Below are positions 8,486 to 17,612 of a DNA stretch of 41,494 bases, one piece after another. Each line of letters starts with the position of its first letter. Position 1 is the first letter of the stretch. The DNA lies in IMG/VR virus record IMGVR_UViG_3300027721_000030, positions 1 to 41,494 of that record; one strand, written 5' to 3'. Made by a program: the position numbers and the translations under genes. The notes beneath the pieces were generated by a model, which searched no databases, was not told where the DNA came from, and worked only from the letters and a program-made list of their open reading frames with translations. Source of the DNA: a virus.

Positions 8486-8679
8486 ATGGATTTGAAAAGA
8501 GAATGTTAGAAAATAAAGTCAAATGTATATGTGCAGAATTTGACTTGCAATACTTTGAAGAGGAATGTTTCTGCAATGAAGGTGATTATATCGCCTATCT
8601 AAGCAACATTCATTATTTACACTTAACTATGAAACAAGACAAAAAGCGAGCCTATGAACAAGAGAAGAATTTTGTATAA
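8455..8679 (+). CDS. Small Cys-rich hypothetical protein, cassette gene 2
   Basis: 74 residues with no in-frame TGA; its two glycines are GGA and GGT. Four Cys residues (KCICAEF, ECFC) in an acidic helical context. ATG 8455 is chosen because it forms the ATGA overlap with gene 1; an in-frame ATG at 8428 would overlap more. Function unknown. Confidence 0.72.
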   Translation: MNRKEKYQSLDGFEKRMLENKVKCICAEFDLQYFEEECFCNEGDYIAYLSNIHYLHLTMKQDKKRAYEQEKNFV

Positions 8680-8827
8680 AGGAGAGTATTGGATAGCTTA
8701 CTTGCCTGTAAGGAATACATTAATTCCAGAATTAAAAAGATGTAACCCCGAGGTTATGGTTAAGCTTGTAAAGTTTGGTAGTAATACGACAATCTATGTT
8801 AAATTAGATGAATTGGGTTTAGATTAA
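8654..8827 (+). CDS. Small basic hypothetical protein, cassette gene 3
   Basis: 57 residues, overlapping the previous gene by 26 bases, no in-frame TGA and all three glycines GGN. Contains YKGEYWIAYLPVRN and VKLVKFGSNTTIYVKLDE, which looks like a small beta-barrel. It ends 7 bases before the GAGGGAG hairpin that closes the cassette. Confidence 0.7.
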   Translation: MNKRRILYKGEYWIAYLPVRNTLIPELKRCNPEVMVKLVKFGSNTTIYVKLDELGLD

Positions 8828-8834
8828 TCTTTAT

Positions 8835-8856
8835 GAGGGAGGTTATAATCTCCCTC
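8835..8856 (+). terminator. GC-rich hairpin closing the cassette
   Basis: GAGGGAG (8835-8841) and CTCCCTC (8850-8856) form a perfect 7-bp stem with an 8-base loop, in a very A/T-rich stretch. The tract after it (TAACAAACATTTAATT) is only moderately U-rich, so it may be a weak terminator or a processing or stability element. The hairpin after the capsid gene (21442-21470) resembles it in sequence. Confidence 0.6.
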
Positions 8857-8888
8857 TAACAAACATTTAATTAATTAAAATAAAACAA

Positions 8889-9254
8889 ATGAAACAATAT
8901 AAACACAAAAAGCTAGATATAATAATAAATGAAGAGATAAATTGAGAAATTTATTATTATAATAAATGAAATAAAACAATTTATTTAGAAAAAGAATTAA
9001 TAGAAAATAGTCAAGATTGGGAAGAAATAAAAGAAGATATATTTCAAAAGATACATGATAAGTTTTTGGCAAATGATGAAGCTAACTCATATAAGGAGCT
9101 TAAATATGCTATACAAGATTGTATATGAATAACTAGAGAAGAGATAAAAAATTTATCAGTTAAAATTGATTTTCCTAGTTGAAATAATCAAGATTTAATA
9201 TTTAAACATGATGTTATAGAACTATTTCAAAACAGATGACTTTTAATTAATTAA
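8889..9254 (+). CDS. Hypothetical protein, first of a tandem paralogous pair
   Basis: 121 residues starting MKQYKHKK. The C-terminal half ELKYAIQDCIGITREEI, then HDVIELFQNRGLLIN, aligns with the next gene, as does a WEEIKED core. The C-terminal block looks like a helical domain (LxxAIxxxxGITxxEI). No family recognised. Confidence 0.78.
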
Positions 9255-9261
9255 ACAAAAG

Positions 9262-9654
9262 ATGAAACAATATAAATATATATGACAAGATAAACAAAAG
9301 CAGTGATGGATAGCAATAGAAAACTGAAACAATTATTTAATATGAATAGAAGAAAAATTTAAATGTATTCGTCGAATGATAGAAAATGAACCTACTATAT
9401 GGGAAGAAATAAAAGAAGAAAATTTATTGTGAAATGCTATAGTGGAATATATGGAAATTAAAGATAAAAAACAATGAGCTAGTTTAGATGATTTAGAGTA
9501 TGTTATAAAAAAACATCTATGAATAACAGAAGATGAACTACAAAATAAAGTTTGTACTTCATGCGATTGGTTATTGATAAAAGATGTAATAGAACTATTC
9601 AAGAAGAGAGGGCTTTATATTGAAAACAATAAAAATGAGAGAAATAAAATTTAG
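9262..9654 (+). CDS. Hypothetical protein, second of the tandem paralogous pair
   Basis: 130 residues starting MKQYKYIGQDK. Shared with the upstream protein: MKQYK start, WEEIKEEN, DLEYVIKKHLGITEDEL and IKDVIELFKKRGLYI. The identical start and separation of only 7 bases point to local duplication followed by divergence. The stop overlaps the YopX gene by 20 bases. Function unknown. Confidence 0.78.
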
Positions 9655-10063
9655 AGTTTTTGATTGATATAAAATGCAATATCTAGATACACAAGATAAT
9701 GAAATATTTATTTGATTTGATTGATTATGTTATAAAGTAGATTCTTGAATAGAATCTTACGAAATAAAACAATTAAAAGATATAATATTAATGCAATATA
9801 CTTGACTAAAAGATAAGGACTGAAAAGAAATATACGAATGAGATATATTGGAATGTTATGATTCATGGAAACCTTATAGATGTATAATAGAATGGAAAGA
9901 TGAATTAGCTTCTTGTTGATGTTGTTTTGAATCGTTTGACTGATCTTGATTTGCTTGAACGGTAATATGAAATGAACATCATTCATCATCATTAGCGACA
10001 TCTATAGATAAATCTAAAATTATTTGAAATATATATGAAAATAAAGATTTACTTACTAACTAA
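9635..10063 (+). CDS. YopX-family protein
   Basis: 142 residues. REIKFRVFDGYKMQYL at the N-terminus, [20 protein letters not shown] in the middle (about residues 58-77) and VIGNIYENKDLL (split by a short insertion, SKIIGNIYENKDLLT) at the end are hallmarks of the YopX protein family, common in Gram-positive and other phages. The family is thought to form decamers; no biochemical role is established. Length is normal. Four of the family's conserved glycines are TGA codons here, again supporting UGA as Gly. Confidence 0.92.
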
Positions 10064-10073
10064 AATAAATAAA

Positions 10074-10253
10074 ATGTGAAACAACATAAAATCATTTAAT
10101 ACAAAAAACATAGATAAGTATATAAAAAGAATAAGAAAATGAATTAAAGAATCATACAAGGAAGAACGTAAACTATATAAAGAATCAAAAAAGTCACGAA
10201 AGGCTTATGAACAATATAATGATAAATATAAACCATTAATTTATATATTATAA
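10074..10253 (+). CDS. Small basic hypothetical protein
   Basis: 59 residues, highly basic (YIKRIRKGIKESYKEERKLY, then KKSRKAYEQY), probably one long helix. No family recognised. Follows YopX by 10 bases. Confidence 0.65.
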
Positions 10254-10262
10254 AAACAAAAA

Positions 10263-10466
10263 ATGAAATGTAAAATCTGTAATAAAGAAATAGCAAAGAA
10301 GCAATGAAACCCCACAATGTGTGTACATTGTAGAAATCTACATGATAGATTATTATTAGATATAAGCAGATACAAGAAATCTAATAATAAAGAAAAACTA
10401 CAGCAAAAAGAAGATGAATTAAAAAACCTATTGCAAAATAATAAAAAAAGTATATTAAACAACTAA
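10263..10466 (+). CDS. Small zinc-ribbon protein
   Basis: 67 residues with CKICNKE and CVHCRN (two CxxC pairs 14 residues apart), followed by a charged helix with Lys/Glu/Gln repeats. Zinc binding and a nucleic-acid or protein contact role are likely from the motif. Ends 23 bases before the small terminase gene. Confidence 0.75.
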
Positions 10467-10489
10467 ATTTATATATATTATATATAACT

Positions 10490-10885
10490 ATGCCAATAAT
10501 AAAATCTAATACTAAATCTAAACCAAAGGCAAAAAACAAATCTAAGCCAAAGTTAAGATTAAAACAAAGAAGATTTGTAGAGGAATATATAAAGACAGGT
10601 AACGCAACAGAAAGTGCAGAAAGAGTATATAATTGTAAGAATAGAACAACAGCAAGTGCTATAGGAACAGAAAACCTGTGAAAGCCTTTGATTAAAGCCG
10701 AAATTGACGATCGGTTAGAAAAAGCTAAGCAGAAAATATATCATTTATCACAATCAGCAGAAAAGGAAGAGGTTCAGTTAAGAGCTAGCCAAGATATTAT
10801 TGATAGGAGAGAATGAAAAGCTATAAGCAAAGTAGAGTTAGCTTGAAAGTCTTGAAACCCTATAGAAATAAAGCGAAGTATGTAA
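10490..10885 (+). CDS. terS: Terminase small subunit
   Basis: 131 residues. After a Lys-rich N-terminus, KLRLKQRRFVEEYIKTGNATESAERVY is the classic opening of the terminase_2-type small subunit, whose helix-turn-helix recognises the packaging site. NPIEIKRSM at the end is probably the contact to the large subunit. The usual partner does not follow: the large subunit begins 5.3 kb downstream at 16234, after two small genes and the glycosyltransferase module. Confidence 0.88.
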
Positions 10886-10913
10886 ATAAGCTTTAAATAC
10901 TTAACAAAAATAT

Positions 10914-11162
10914 ATGATTAAATTAATTTCTGATCTAATAGAAAAGTATAGTAATCTAGCAACAGTGTATACTTGTGATGTAGTAGAAGATTTAAAGAGC
11001 ATAAGACAACACTACCTAATAGAAACAGTACCACAAGAAATAAAGAAGCCTATAAATGAATTAAGAGATGAATATAAGGCAAAGAATCCAGTACAAAAAC
11101 AAGTACCACCAATCTATTGGAATAATTATGATTGGATTTTAGCAAAGATTAACAAATTCTAA
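10914..11162 (+). CDS. Small hypothetical protein
   Basis: 82 residues without any glycine, helical (IKLISDLIEKYSNLATVY), with a Pro-rich end (QKQVPPIYWNNYDWIL). No family recognised. It starts 28 bases after the small terminase and is followed directly by the next gene. Confidence 0.72.
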   Translation: MIKLISDLIEKYSNLATVYTCDVVEDLKSIRQHYLIETVPQEIKKPINELRDEYKAKNPVQKQVPPIYWNNYDWILAKINKF

Positions 11163-11164
11163 AG

Positions 11165-11458
11165 ATGGAAGAAATGTATTTAGAGGTTAAACTACCTAAT
11201 ATATTAGTACCTAAACTAGAAGAGTACAAGAATTTCAAATGAGTAAATAGTTCAACAAAGACAGACGAAGATATAAATGGAGAAACACGAAAGTTCGTGT
11301 GATTTTTTAGTGTAAAGAGATTAATAACAAAGATTAACAACGATTATACTAAGATGTATAAGCAGTATAATGATGTATTCTTTGAAGAGTTTGGTAAAGA
11401 ATGGAAAAAGATGAAAAAGGAATTGAAAAATGAAAAAAACATCACAAATGACAAATAA
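11165..11458 (+). CDS. Small hypothetical protein
   Basis: 97 residues; N-terminal strands (MYLEVKLPNILVPKLEEY), then a charged helical C-terminus (KEWKKMKKELKNEKN). No family recognised. Its 3' end forms the left arm of the following terminator-like hairpin. Confidence 0.72.
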
Positions 11459-11470
11459 TGGTTTTTTTTG
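11433..11470 (+). terminator. A/T-stem terminator before the glycosyltransferase module
   Basis: AAAAAAAC (11433-11440) pairs with GTTTTTTT (11461-11468), followed by TGTTTT. Only one G-C pair, so the stem is weak, but the A-tract/U-tract form is typical of bidirectional terminators in A/T-rich genomes. It separates the small terminase genes from the sugar module. Confidence 0.5.
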
Positions 11471-11548
11471 TTTTAAATAACAATTGTTAATTGGTATTAT
11501 AAAAATTTACTATTTTATACTTTACGGCGGAAAGAATAGATTGGTTGT

Positions 11549-11576
11549 TTGACAAATAATTTAATTAATATATAAT
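11549..11576 (+). promoter_or_regulatory. Near-consensus sigma70 promoter for the glycosyltransferase module
   Basis: TTGACA (11549-11554), 16 bases, TATAAT (11571-11576): both boxes are exact consensus. The ATG at 11580 lies only 4 bases after the -10 box, so a normal start point (about 11583) would fall at or just inside the start codon. The transcript is therefore leaderless or the true translation start is different. Confidence 0.75.
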
Positions 11577-11579
11577 ATT

Positions 11580-12467
11580 ATGGAAAAAAAGATTAAAGTT
11601 TATGTATGAATACCAAGCTATGATTGAAAACCATATGCAGAAACTTTGATTAATATATTTCATCAAGAATTACCTGATAATGTTGAACTACTATTAGATC
11701 GTACACATATAATTGATTGACTACCAGTTCAATTGTCAAGAAACCAAATAGTCCATAATTTTCTAAGAAGCAATGCTGATTATTTATGGTTTGTTGATGA
11801 CGATAATCCTCCTGCGGTTGATGTATTAAAATATTTACTTGAGCATAAAGTAGACGCTATTAGTGCTGTTGTACCATTAAGGAAATGACCATTAAGATAT
11901 TGTTTAGTTAAATGATGAAAGCCAATAGATAGTTTTGAATGATTATGATGACCATTAATAGAAGTAGATAATATTTGAACATGATGTTGTTTATTATCGC
12001 AAAAACTAGTGGAATCAATGCGAATTAAAACGCAATGACACCCATATCAATTCAGAGTTGACCGATATGTGTATAATGAAAAAGAATGACGTCCAGAGGA
12101 ATATGATGAACAAGATGAATTGAGGTGATGGAGGGAAACATATAAATCACAAGATAATCATATATATAAAGTACAAAGAATGGTTTGAGAAGATCTACGA
12201 TTCTGAGAACAAGCGCAGAAGCTATGATACAAGTTTTATGCTGATTTAAGAGCACATGCCTATCATTTCATGGGTAAATCTGAGAAAAGGTTTATAAAGA
12301 ATGAAGATTGTTTAATTTCTAATAGTTTTATAATTAACAAAAATAAAGAAAATGAAACTATCAATAATTATCCCGACTCTGAAGCAGGGGACATATCTTG
12401 ATGATATACTGAAGAATTTGGAGACATTGAATTTACAATCATATGAGATAACAGTTATACATGATAA
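11580..12467 (+). CDS. GT-A fold glycosyltransferase
   Basis: 295 residues as read. IKVYVGIPSYDGKPYAETL at the start, DRTHIIDGLPVQLSRNQIV, and WFVDDDN (D73-D75, the DxD nucleotide-sugar/metal motif) are typical of phage-encoded GT-A enzymes; NIGTGCCLLSQKLVE and GEDLRFGEQAQKLGYKFYADL follow in the expected order, ending with LRAHAYHFMG. The last 38 residues lie in a 116-base overlap with the next gene and look unconserved, so the true end may be shorter or have been lost. It is the first gene of the sugar module and sits immediately after the promoter. Confidence 0.85.
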
Positions 12468-12915
12468 GTTAGTGAATGAAGCGTGGAATGAGTGAGTAAT
12501 GAAAGCTAAATGAGAATATATAATGGTAATCAATGACGACATTATCTTGTATAATGATACAATAACTAAGATGATGTTGGCATTAGAAACTAGTATAGTA
12601 AGTTGACCATATTTCAGAAGAGCAGATGAAGAAAGGATATATTCTACAAATTGAAAAAATATAGTATGATTTTGTTATATGTTTAAGAAAAAAGATAGGG
12701 AAAGATTATTCCCAATTGATCCAAGATTACAGTTGTGGTTTTGAGATAATTGGATTTATGAAAAAGCTAATAGGAATATAGGATGGTGATGATTTATTTA
12801 TCATTTTGAAAGTAAGACCTTATTTTCAGAAGAACATAAAAAGAAATGTTTAGAGATAATAGCAGAAGATAAAATCCAATGGGAGATAATCAAAAAAGAG
12901 AATTGATGGATTTAG
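12352..12915 (+). CDS. Family 2-type glycosyltransferase
   Basis: 187 residues. KLSIIIPTLKQGTYLDDILKN is the canonical GT2 N-terminus; YIMVINDDIILY carries the acidic nucleotide-sugar motif (N61-D62-D63). GFCYMFKK and LFPIDPRLQLWFGDNW match the acceptor region of short family 2 enzymes, and WGGFIYHFESKT the C-terminal strand-His. Shorter than typical (about 230-300), and lacking membrane segments. Starts inside the 3' end of the previous gene. Confidence 0.85.
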
Positions 12916-12930
12916 TTATTAATAAAAAGA

Positions 12931-14220
12931 ATGTTAATAAAAGAGCTTTATGAAAAATATAAAAGTGAGTCATCAGATATTAATGAGCATCTTGAAACTC
13001 TTTGTAATTTGGTAAAATGATTAGATCATATTACTGAAATGTGAGTTAGGGAATGACTCAGTACAATAGCATTATTGCATTGACTTAAGAAATGATGAAG
13101 ATTAGTAAGTTTTGATATAAACTGAAATCCTAACATAGAAAAGATAAGCACAATGGCAAAAGATGAATGAAAAAAGTGGAATTTTAGATGTGAGAATGTA
13201 TTAAATCTAGATATAGAATACACAGACTTTTTGTTTATTGATACTTGGCATTGTTATGATCAACTAATCCAAGAATTAACTAAACACTCGCCTAGAGTTA
13301 AAAAGTATATAGTAATGCATGATACAACAACATTCTGAGAAGTGTGAGAAAATGATTATATTAAAAGGGAATGATGATATTTAGGGTTAAACAAAGCAAT
13401 AGATGAATTCTTAGAAGCTAATGATGAATGGACTAAGAAGAAAGTATACACAAATAATAACTGATTAACAATATTAGAGAGATGTCCAAAACCAGTATTA
13501 GCAAAACCAAATAAATTTACTAAGATCAAATCTAATAAATGAGAGGTGATAGTTTATACGGCTATATGTTGAAACCATGATGTATTAAAGAAGCAACCAA
13601 AACAAGATATACCAACAAGATTTATCTGTTTTACAGATTGACCAGTAAAGATTGAGGTATGAGCTAAACGGGAAATAGTAACAATGGATATATTTAAACA
13701 CTTGTCACCCAGGATGAAAGCTAAGTATTTTCGTACAAATCCTGATGAATTATTTGAATGAAACTGAACAATAATGTATATGGATGGAAGTGGTGAGTTA
13801 ATAGATCAAGAATCAGTATCATATTTTACTAAACAATTAAATAAAGATATACTTTGCTTTAAACATCCAGAAAGGAATTGTATATATAAAGAGGCAGAAT
13901 ATTGCTATAACAACTGAAATACTATCCCAAAATACATTTGACAGCCAATGATTGAGCAATGTCAGTATTATTTAGACAGATGACACCCAAAAGAACGAGG
14001 ATTAAGTGCAACATGATTATTAATTTATAGTTTAGAAAACAAAAAGGTAATTGAATTTCTACATGATTGGCGAACTGAATGTCTAGCCTGGTCTTATCAA
14101 GACCAATTAAGCTTTGATTATCTAGTCAGAAGAAATTGAATCAAAAGACAACGATTATCAGACTTCCAATGGGAAAACAAATATATTAATTTCCTCCATC
14201 CTCATTTACATAATCTCTAA
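12931..14220 (+). CDS. Fusion: class I methyltransferase plus DUF616 glycosyltransferase-like domain
   Basis: 429 residues. Residues 1-195: SAM-dependent methyltransferase of the cephalosporin-hydroxylase/MT_24 type, with ITEMGVREGLST (E36-x-G38...G42, motif I), VSFDIN, DFLFIDTWHCYDQLIQEL and IVMHDTTTFGE. Residues about 203-429: a DUF616 (TOD1/MUCI70-like) domain, VIVYTAICGNHDVL, RFICFTDGP, TIMYMDGSGEL, FKHPERNCIYKEAEYC and WSYQDQLSFDYLV. The pair would methylate and glycosylate the same polymer, or one domain may act on the product of the other. A second, free DUF616 protein follows 2 bases later. Confidence 0.85.
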
Positions 14221-14222
14221 GC

Positions 14223-14882
14223 ATGAAAATAACAGTATACAACACAATATATTGAAAGTATGATACACTTAAACTACAGCCTAAGCAGTCAATAGATATT
14301 GCTTTTGTATGTTTTTATGATGAATTTCCTGACAAAGAAGAGTGAACTAACAATCAGCGGAATGTAGAGCGTAGCTGAACATATCAACACTTAAATTCAA
14401 GAATGCAATGAAAATATATGAAGTTTCATCCATTTATGCACATTAATTCAGATATTTATATTTATATTGATGGAACGACAAGGTTTAAACATGAAAACTC
14501 AGTAAAAGAGTTAGTAGACCAATTAAAAGGCGATATATTATTATTTAAACATCCTGAGCGTAATAATATTGATGAAGAAGCAAAAGCATGTGTAGACTTA
14601 GAGTTATATTATAAGTGAGAGTTATTTGAACAACAAGTCAATTCATACAGGAACTTATGATATAATGATAATAAGTTATTTACAGCTTGAGTAATGGTAT
14701 ATAGGAAATCCAGTAAGCTAGAAAATATGTTTAATGAGTGGTGGGGGGAATGTCTAGCATGGACCCAACATGATCAATTAAGTTTTAATTACTTATTATG
14801 GAAACATAAAATAGATGTTAGTGTAATAGATTGAGATTTATGGAATAATAATATTTTAACTTTTGAGTATCCTCATGCTTAG
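14223..14882 (+). CDS. DUF616 glycosyltransferase-like protein
   Basis: 219 residues. ITVYNTIYGKYDTL, VCFYDE, SDIYIYIDGTTRF (IDG at 82-84), LFKHPERNNIDEEA and WTQHDQLSFNYLL match the DUF616 core and the C-terminal half of the preceding fusion, of which it is a paralogue. The family is glycosyltransferase-like; the acceptor is unknown. Stop GCTTAG overlaps the next ATG by 8 bases. Confidence 0.85.
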
Positions 14883-15591
14883 TATAGTATGCCCACACTA
14901 TAAGAATCCTAAACTAATAATAGACACAATAAAGAATGTAAGGAATACTTGCAACATTGATTATGAATTAATAGTAATTAATGATTGATGTTTAGATGAT
15001 TCAGATAAATATATAAAAGAATTAATGTGAAAAGATATAAAATATATTCCACTATCTGAAAATATATGAGTAACGAAAGTATGGAATTTATGAGTAAAAG
15101 AATCAAAAGGTGATTATATATGTGTAATTAATAACGATATAATAACCCCGAAATGATTCTATAAAAAGTTAATAGACTGATTTGATAAAAACGACAAAGA
15201 ATTAATAATGACTATGCCAAGATATACGCAAGATGAGGACTATATTAATGTATTATATATGTATCATCATATCACTTGATTCTGTTATATGATTAATAAG
15301 ATAGGAAAAGAGTTCTTATTCCCAATAGATGAAAGGTTCAAGATATTTGGGAATGATAATTGGTTATGGATGAAGCTTAAATATAATAATTACTCTGCCA
15401 AAGTAGTAAAAGATGCTATTTGCCATCATATTAAGTCAGCAACAGTTAAAGACTTAAGCAAGAATGAAGATAGAGAAAAGTATTTGAAGTTAGCAAATGA
15501 AGAATGATGGGAGGTCAAACCGGTATATGATGTAATAGAAGAGCCAGAGTGAGATATTATTTATTCATTTAACCCAAAATATGGACTATAA
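14875..15591 (+). CDS. Family 2-type glycosyltransferase
   Basis: 238 residues. LSIVCPHYKNPKLIIDTIKN, ELIVINDGCLDDSDKYI, GVTKVWNLGVKESKGDYICVINNDI (N86-D88 region) and ITGFCYMINKIG with FPIDERFKIFGNDNWLWMKL give the full GT2 order, ending with a HHIKSATVKDL acceptor loop. No membrane segments. Overlaps both neighbours, so tightly coupled with the DUF616 gene and the GT-D-like gene. Confidence 0.88.
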
Positions 15592-16243
15592 TAAATTCCT
15601 GGAAAAGCTTATAAGCAAAGTACCATTTTCTATGATTAGATGGTGAGATGGTGAACGATTATCATTATTTGGATGTAATATAAACCATTACAGTGCTAAT
15701 AAATCTTTATATTATCCTGAAATGTGAGTAGCATTAAGGAAAATATTGGAGAAACCATTAACTTATTTACATTGACTACAGAATATGGGTTATAGAATGT
15801 TCAAAGATAAAATAGATCAATTAGTTGATGTAAGTGGATGGTACCATTCAGATATATTACATTTAGCAAGTATTAATTGAGAATTAGAAAGAATGTTTAA
15901 TGTTTTAAAAGATAATAAAGTATTGTTGATCTGACCAGATCATTTAAGGAATATGGATAAGTATTTTAAGTATGATTACTTTATTCAAATAGATGCGCAT
16001 GCTTGTTGGTTAGATAAAGACAAAATAGAAAATAAGATTAGGGAATATCTAACAGATAAAGACTATACAGTGGTATTGGTATGTGCTGGGCAGACTGCAA
16101 ATGTAATTGTAGATGATATGTATCCAGAATATGGATTAAAGCATACATTTATAGACATATGAAGCTTATTTGAACCTTATGTATGAGTATCAAATAGAGA
16201 ATATCATAATGAAATTTTACAAAGATTAAATAAATGACAATAA
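15581..16243 (+). CDS. GT-D (DUF1792)-like glycosyltransferase
   Basis: 220 residues. FSMIRWGDGERLSLFG at residues 17-32 is the DUF1792/GT-D signature (xxxRxGDGE), with VLLIGPDHLRN and TVVLVCAGQTANVIVDDMY in the following Rossmann-like strands, then HTFIDIGSLFEPYVG. In streptococci such enzymes extend O-glycans on serine-rich adhesins. Here it ends the sugar module; its stop overlaps the large terminase start by 10 bases, so packaging and sugar genes are on one transcript. Confidence 0.82.
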
Positions 16244-17493
16244 TAGTACCATATTCACCAAGACAATACCAAATAGAGAACCTTCATAATGTAGAAGCAA
16301 GATTTAAGGTATTGGTTTGGCATAGATGAAGTGGTAAGACAACATCTTGACTAGCAGAGTTATTAAAACAAGCTTGTATAAAAAAATGAACATATCACTT
16401 TATATCACCGACATACACACAAAGTAAAAGAAATGCATGGAAGATAATAAAAGAGATGTCGGTAGTAATACCATGAACAAATTTTAATGAAAGTGAATTA
16501 AAAATAACATTACCAAACTGATCATTAATATATTTATTAGGGGCAGATAATCCAGACAGCTTAAGGGGTCTTGACTATTGTGGTGTTGTAATGGATGAGT
16601 ATAGTCAACAGCCAGGTAACATATTTACTGAGATTATAAGACCTAGATTAGCAATAACAAATTGACGATGTATTTGGATTTGAACACCTAAGTGACAAAA
16701 TAGTTTCTTTGATTTATATGAATGAGCCACAAATGACGGCTGGCACCGTTCATTATTAACATATAAAGACACATGAATAATCAAAGATGAAGAAATACTA
16801 GCTATGAAAAAAGATATGTCTACGGATGAATTTGAACAAGAAATGAATTGTAGTTTTACGGCCTCTATAAAATGAGCCTATTATTGAGAATATATCTCTA
16901 AATGTAGAGAAGATTGAAGAGTGACAGAATGAATATATGACAAAGCTTTGCCAGTTAATACTTACTGGGATTTATGAATTTCTGATTATACAAGTATAAT
17001 ATTTGTACAAGTACACAGAAACCAAGTTAGAATAATAGACTCATATCAGAATAACTGACAATGATTAGAACACTATTTTAAATACCTACAAGATAAGAAT
17101 TATTCTTATGAATATCATTATTTCCCACACGATATATCAGTAAAAGAATTATGAACATGAATAACTAGATTAGAATTAGCAGAAAAGTTTTTTTGATCAA
17201 GTAAATGTAGAATAACGCCAAATGTATTAGTAAAGGATGGAATAGAAGCTGTCAAATATATATTTGAGAAATTGTGGTTTGAAAAAGAGACCACTAAATG
17301 ATTATTGGACGCAATAAGCCAATATACACAGGAGCGAGATGACAAGAAATGAATGTTTAAAGATAATCCAAGACATGATTGGACGTCACATTATGCTGAT
17401 TCACTACGTTATTTAGCTGTTAATTATAGGGATCTAATTAAAAAGAACCAAAGAGATACGGTGATAAGTATAGATTTTTCTAAATATGTATAA
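16234..17493 (+). CDS. terL: Terminase large subunit
   Basis: 419 residues. Walker A HRGSGKTT (30-37; the glycine is TGA), adenine contact QYQIENL, VVMDE Walker B (118-122), coupling motif IGTPKG (149-154), and an RNase H-like nuclease with D246 (WDLGISD), D300 (FPHDIS) and D389 (HYADSLRY). This is the complete motor/nuclease that fills the procapsid. Length is normal. I count 22 TGA to 7 GGN glycine codons. A strong terminator follows at 17567. Confidence 0.96.
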
Positions 17494-17566
17494 CCCATAT
17501 TGTATAATAAATTTATAATAATACCATAATAAGCAATAAATATATATTGATAATAAAATAAAATAA

Positions 17567-17595
17567 TCTACTTAGGCTATAAGTAGACTTTTTTA
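17567..17595 (+). terminator. Intrinsic terminator after terL
   Basis: TCTACTTA (17567-17574), loop GGCTA, TAAGTAGA (17580-17587), then CTTTTTTAT: a perfect 8-bp stem with a U-tract. A TATAAT at 17594-17599 follows, without a clear -35 box, and may restart transcription for the portal gene. Confidence 0.85.
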
Positions 17596-17612
17596 TAATA
17601 GATAAAAAATAA

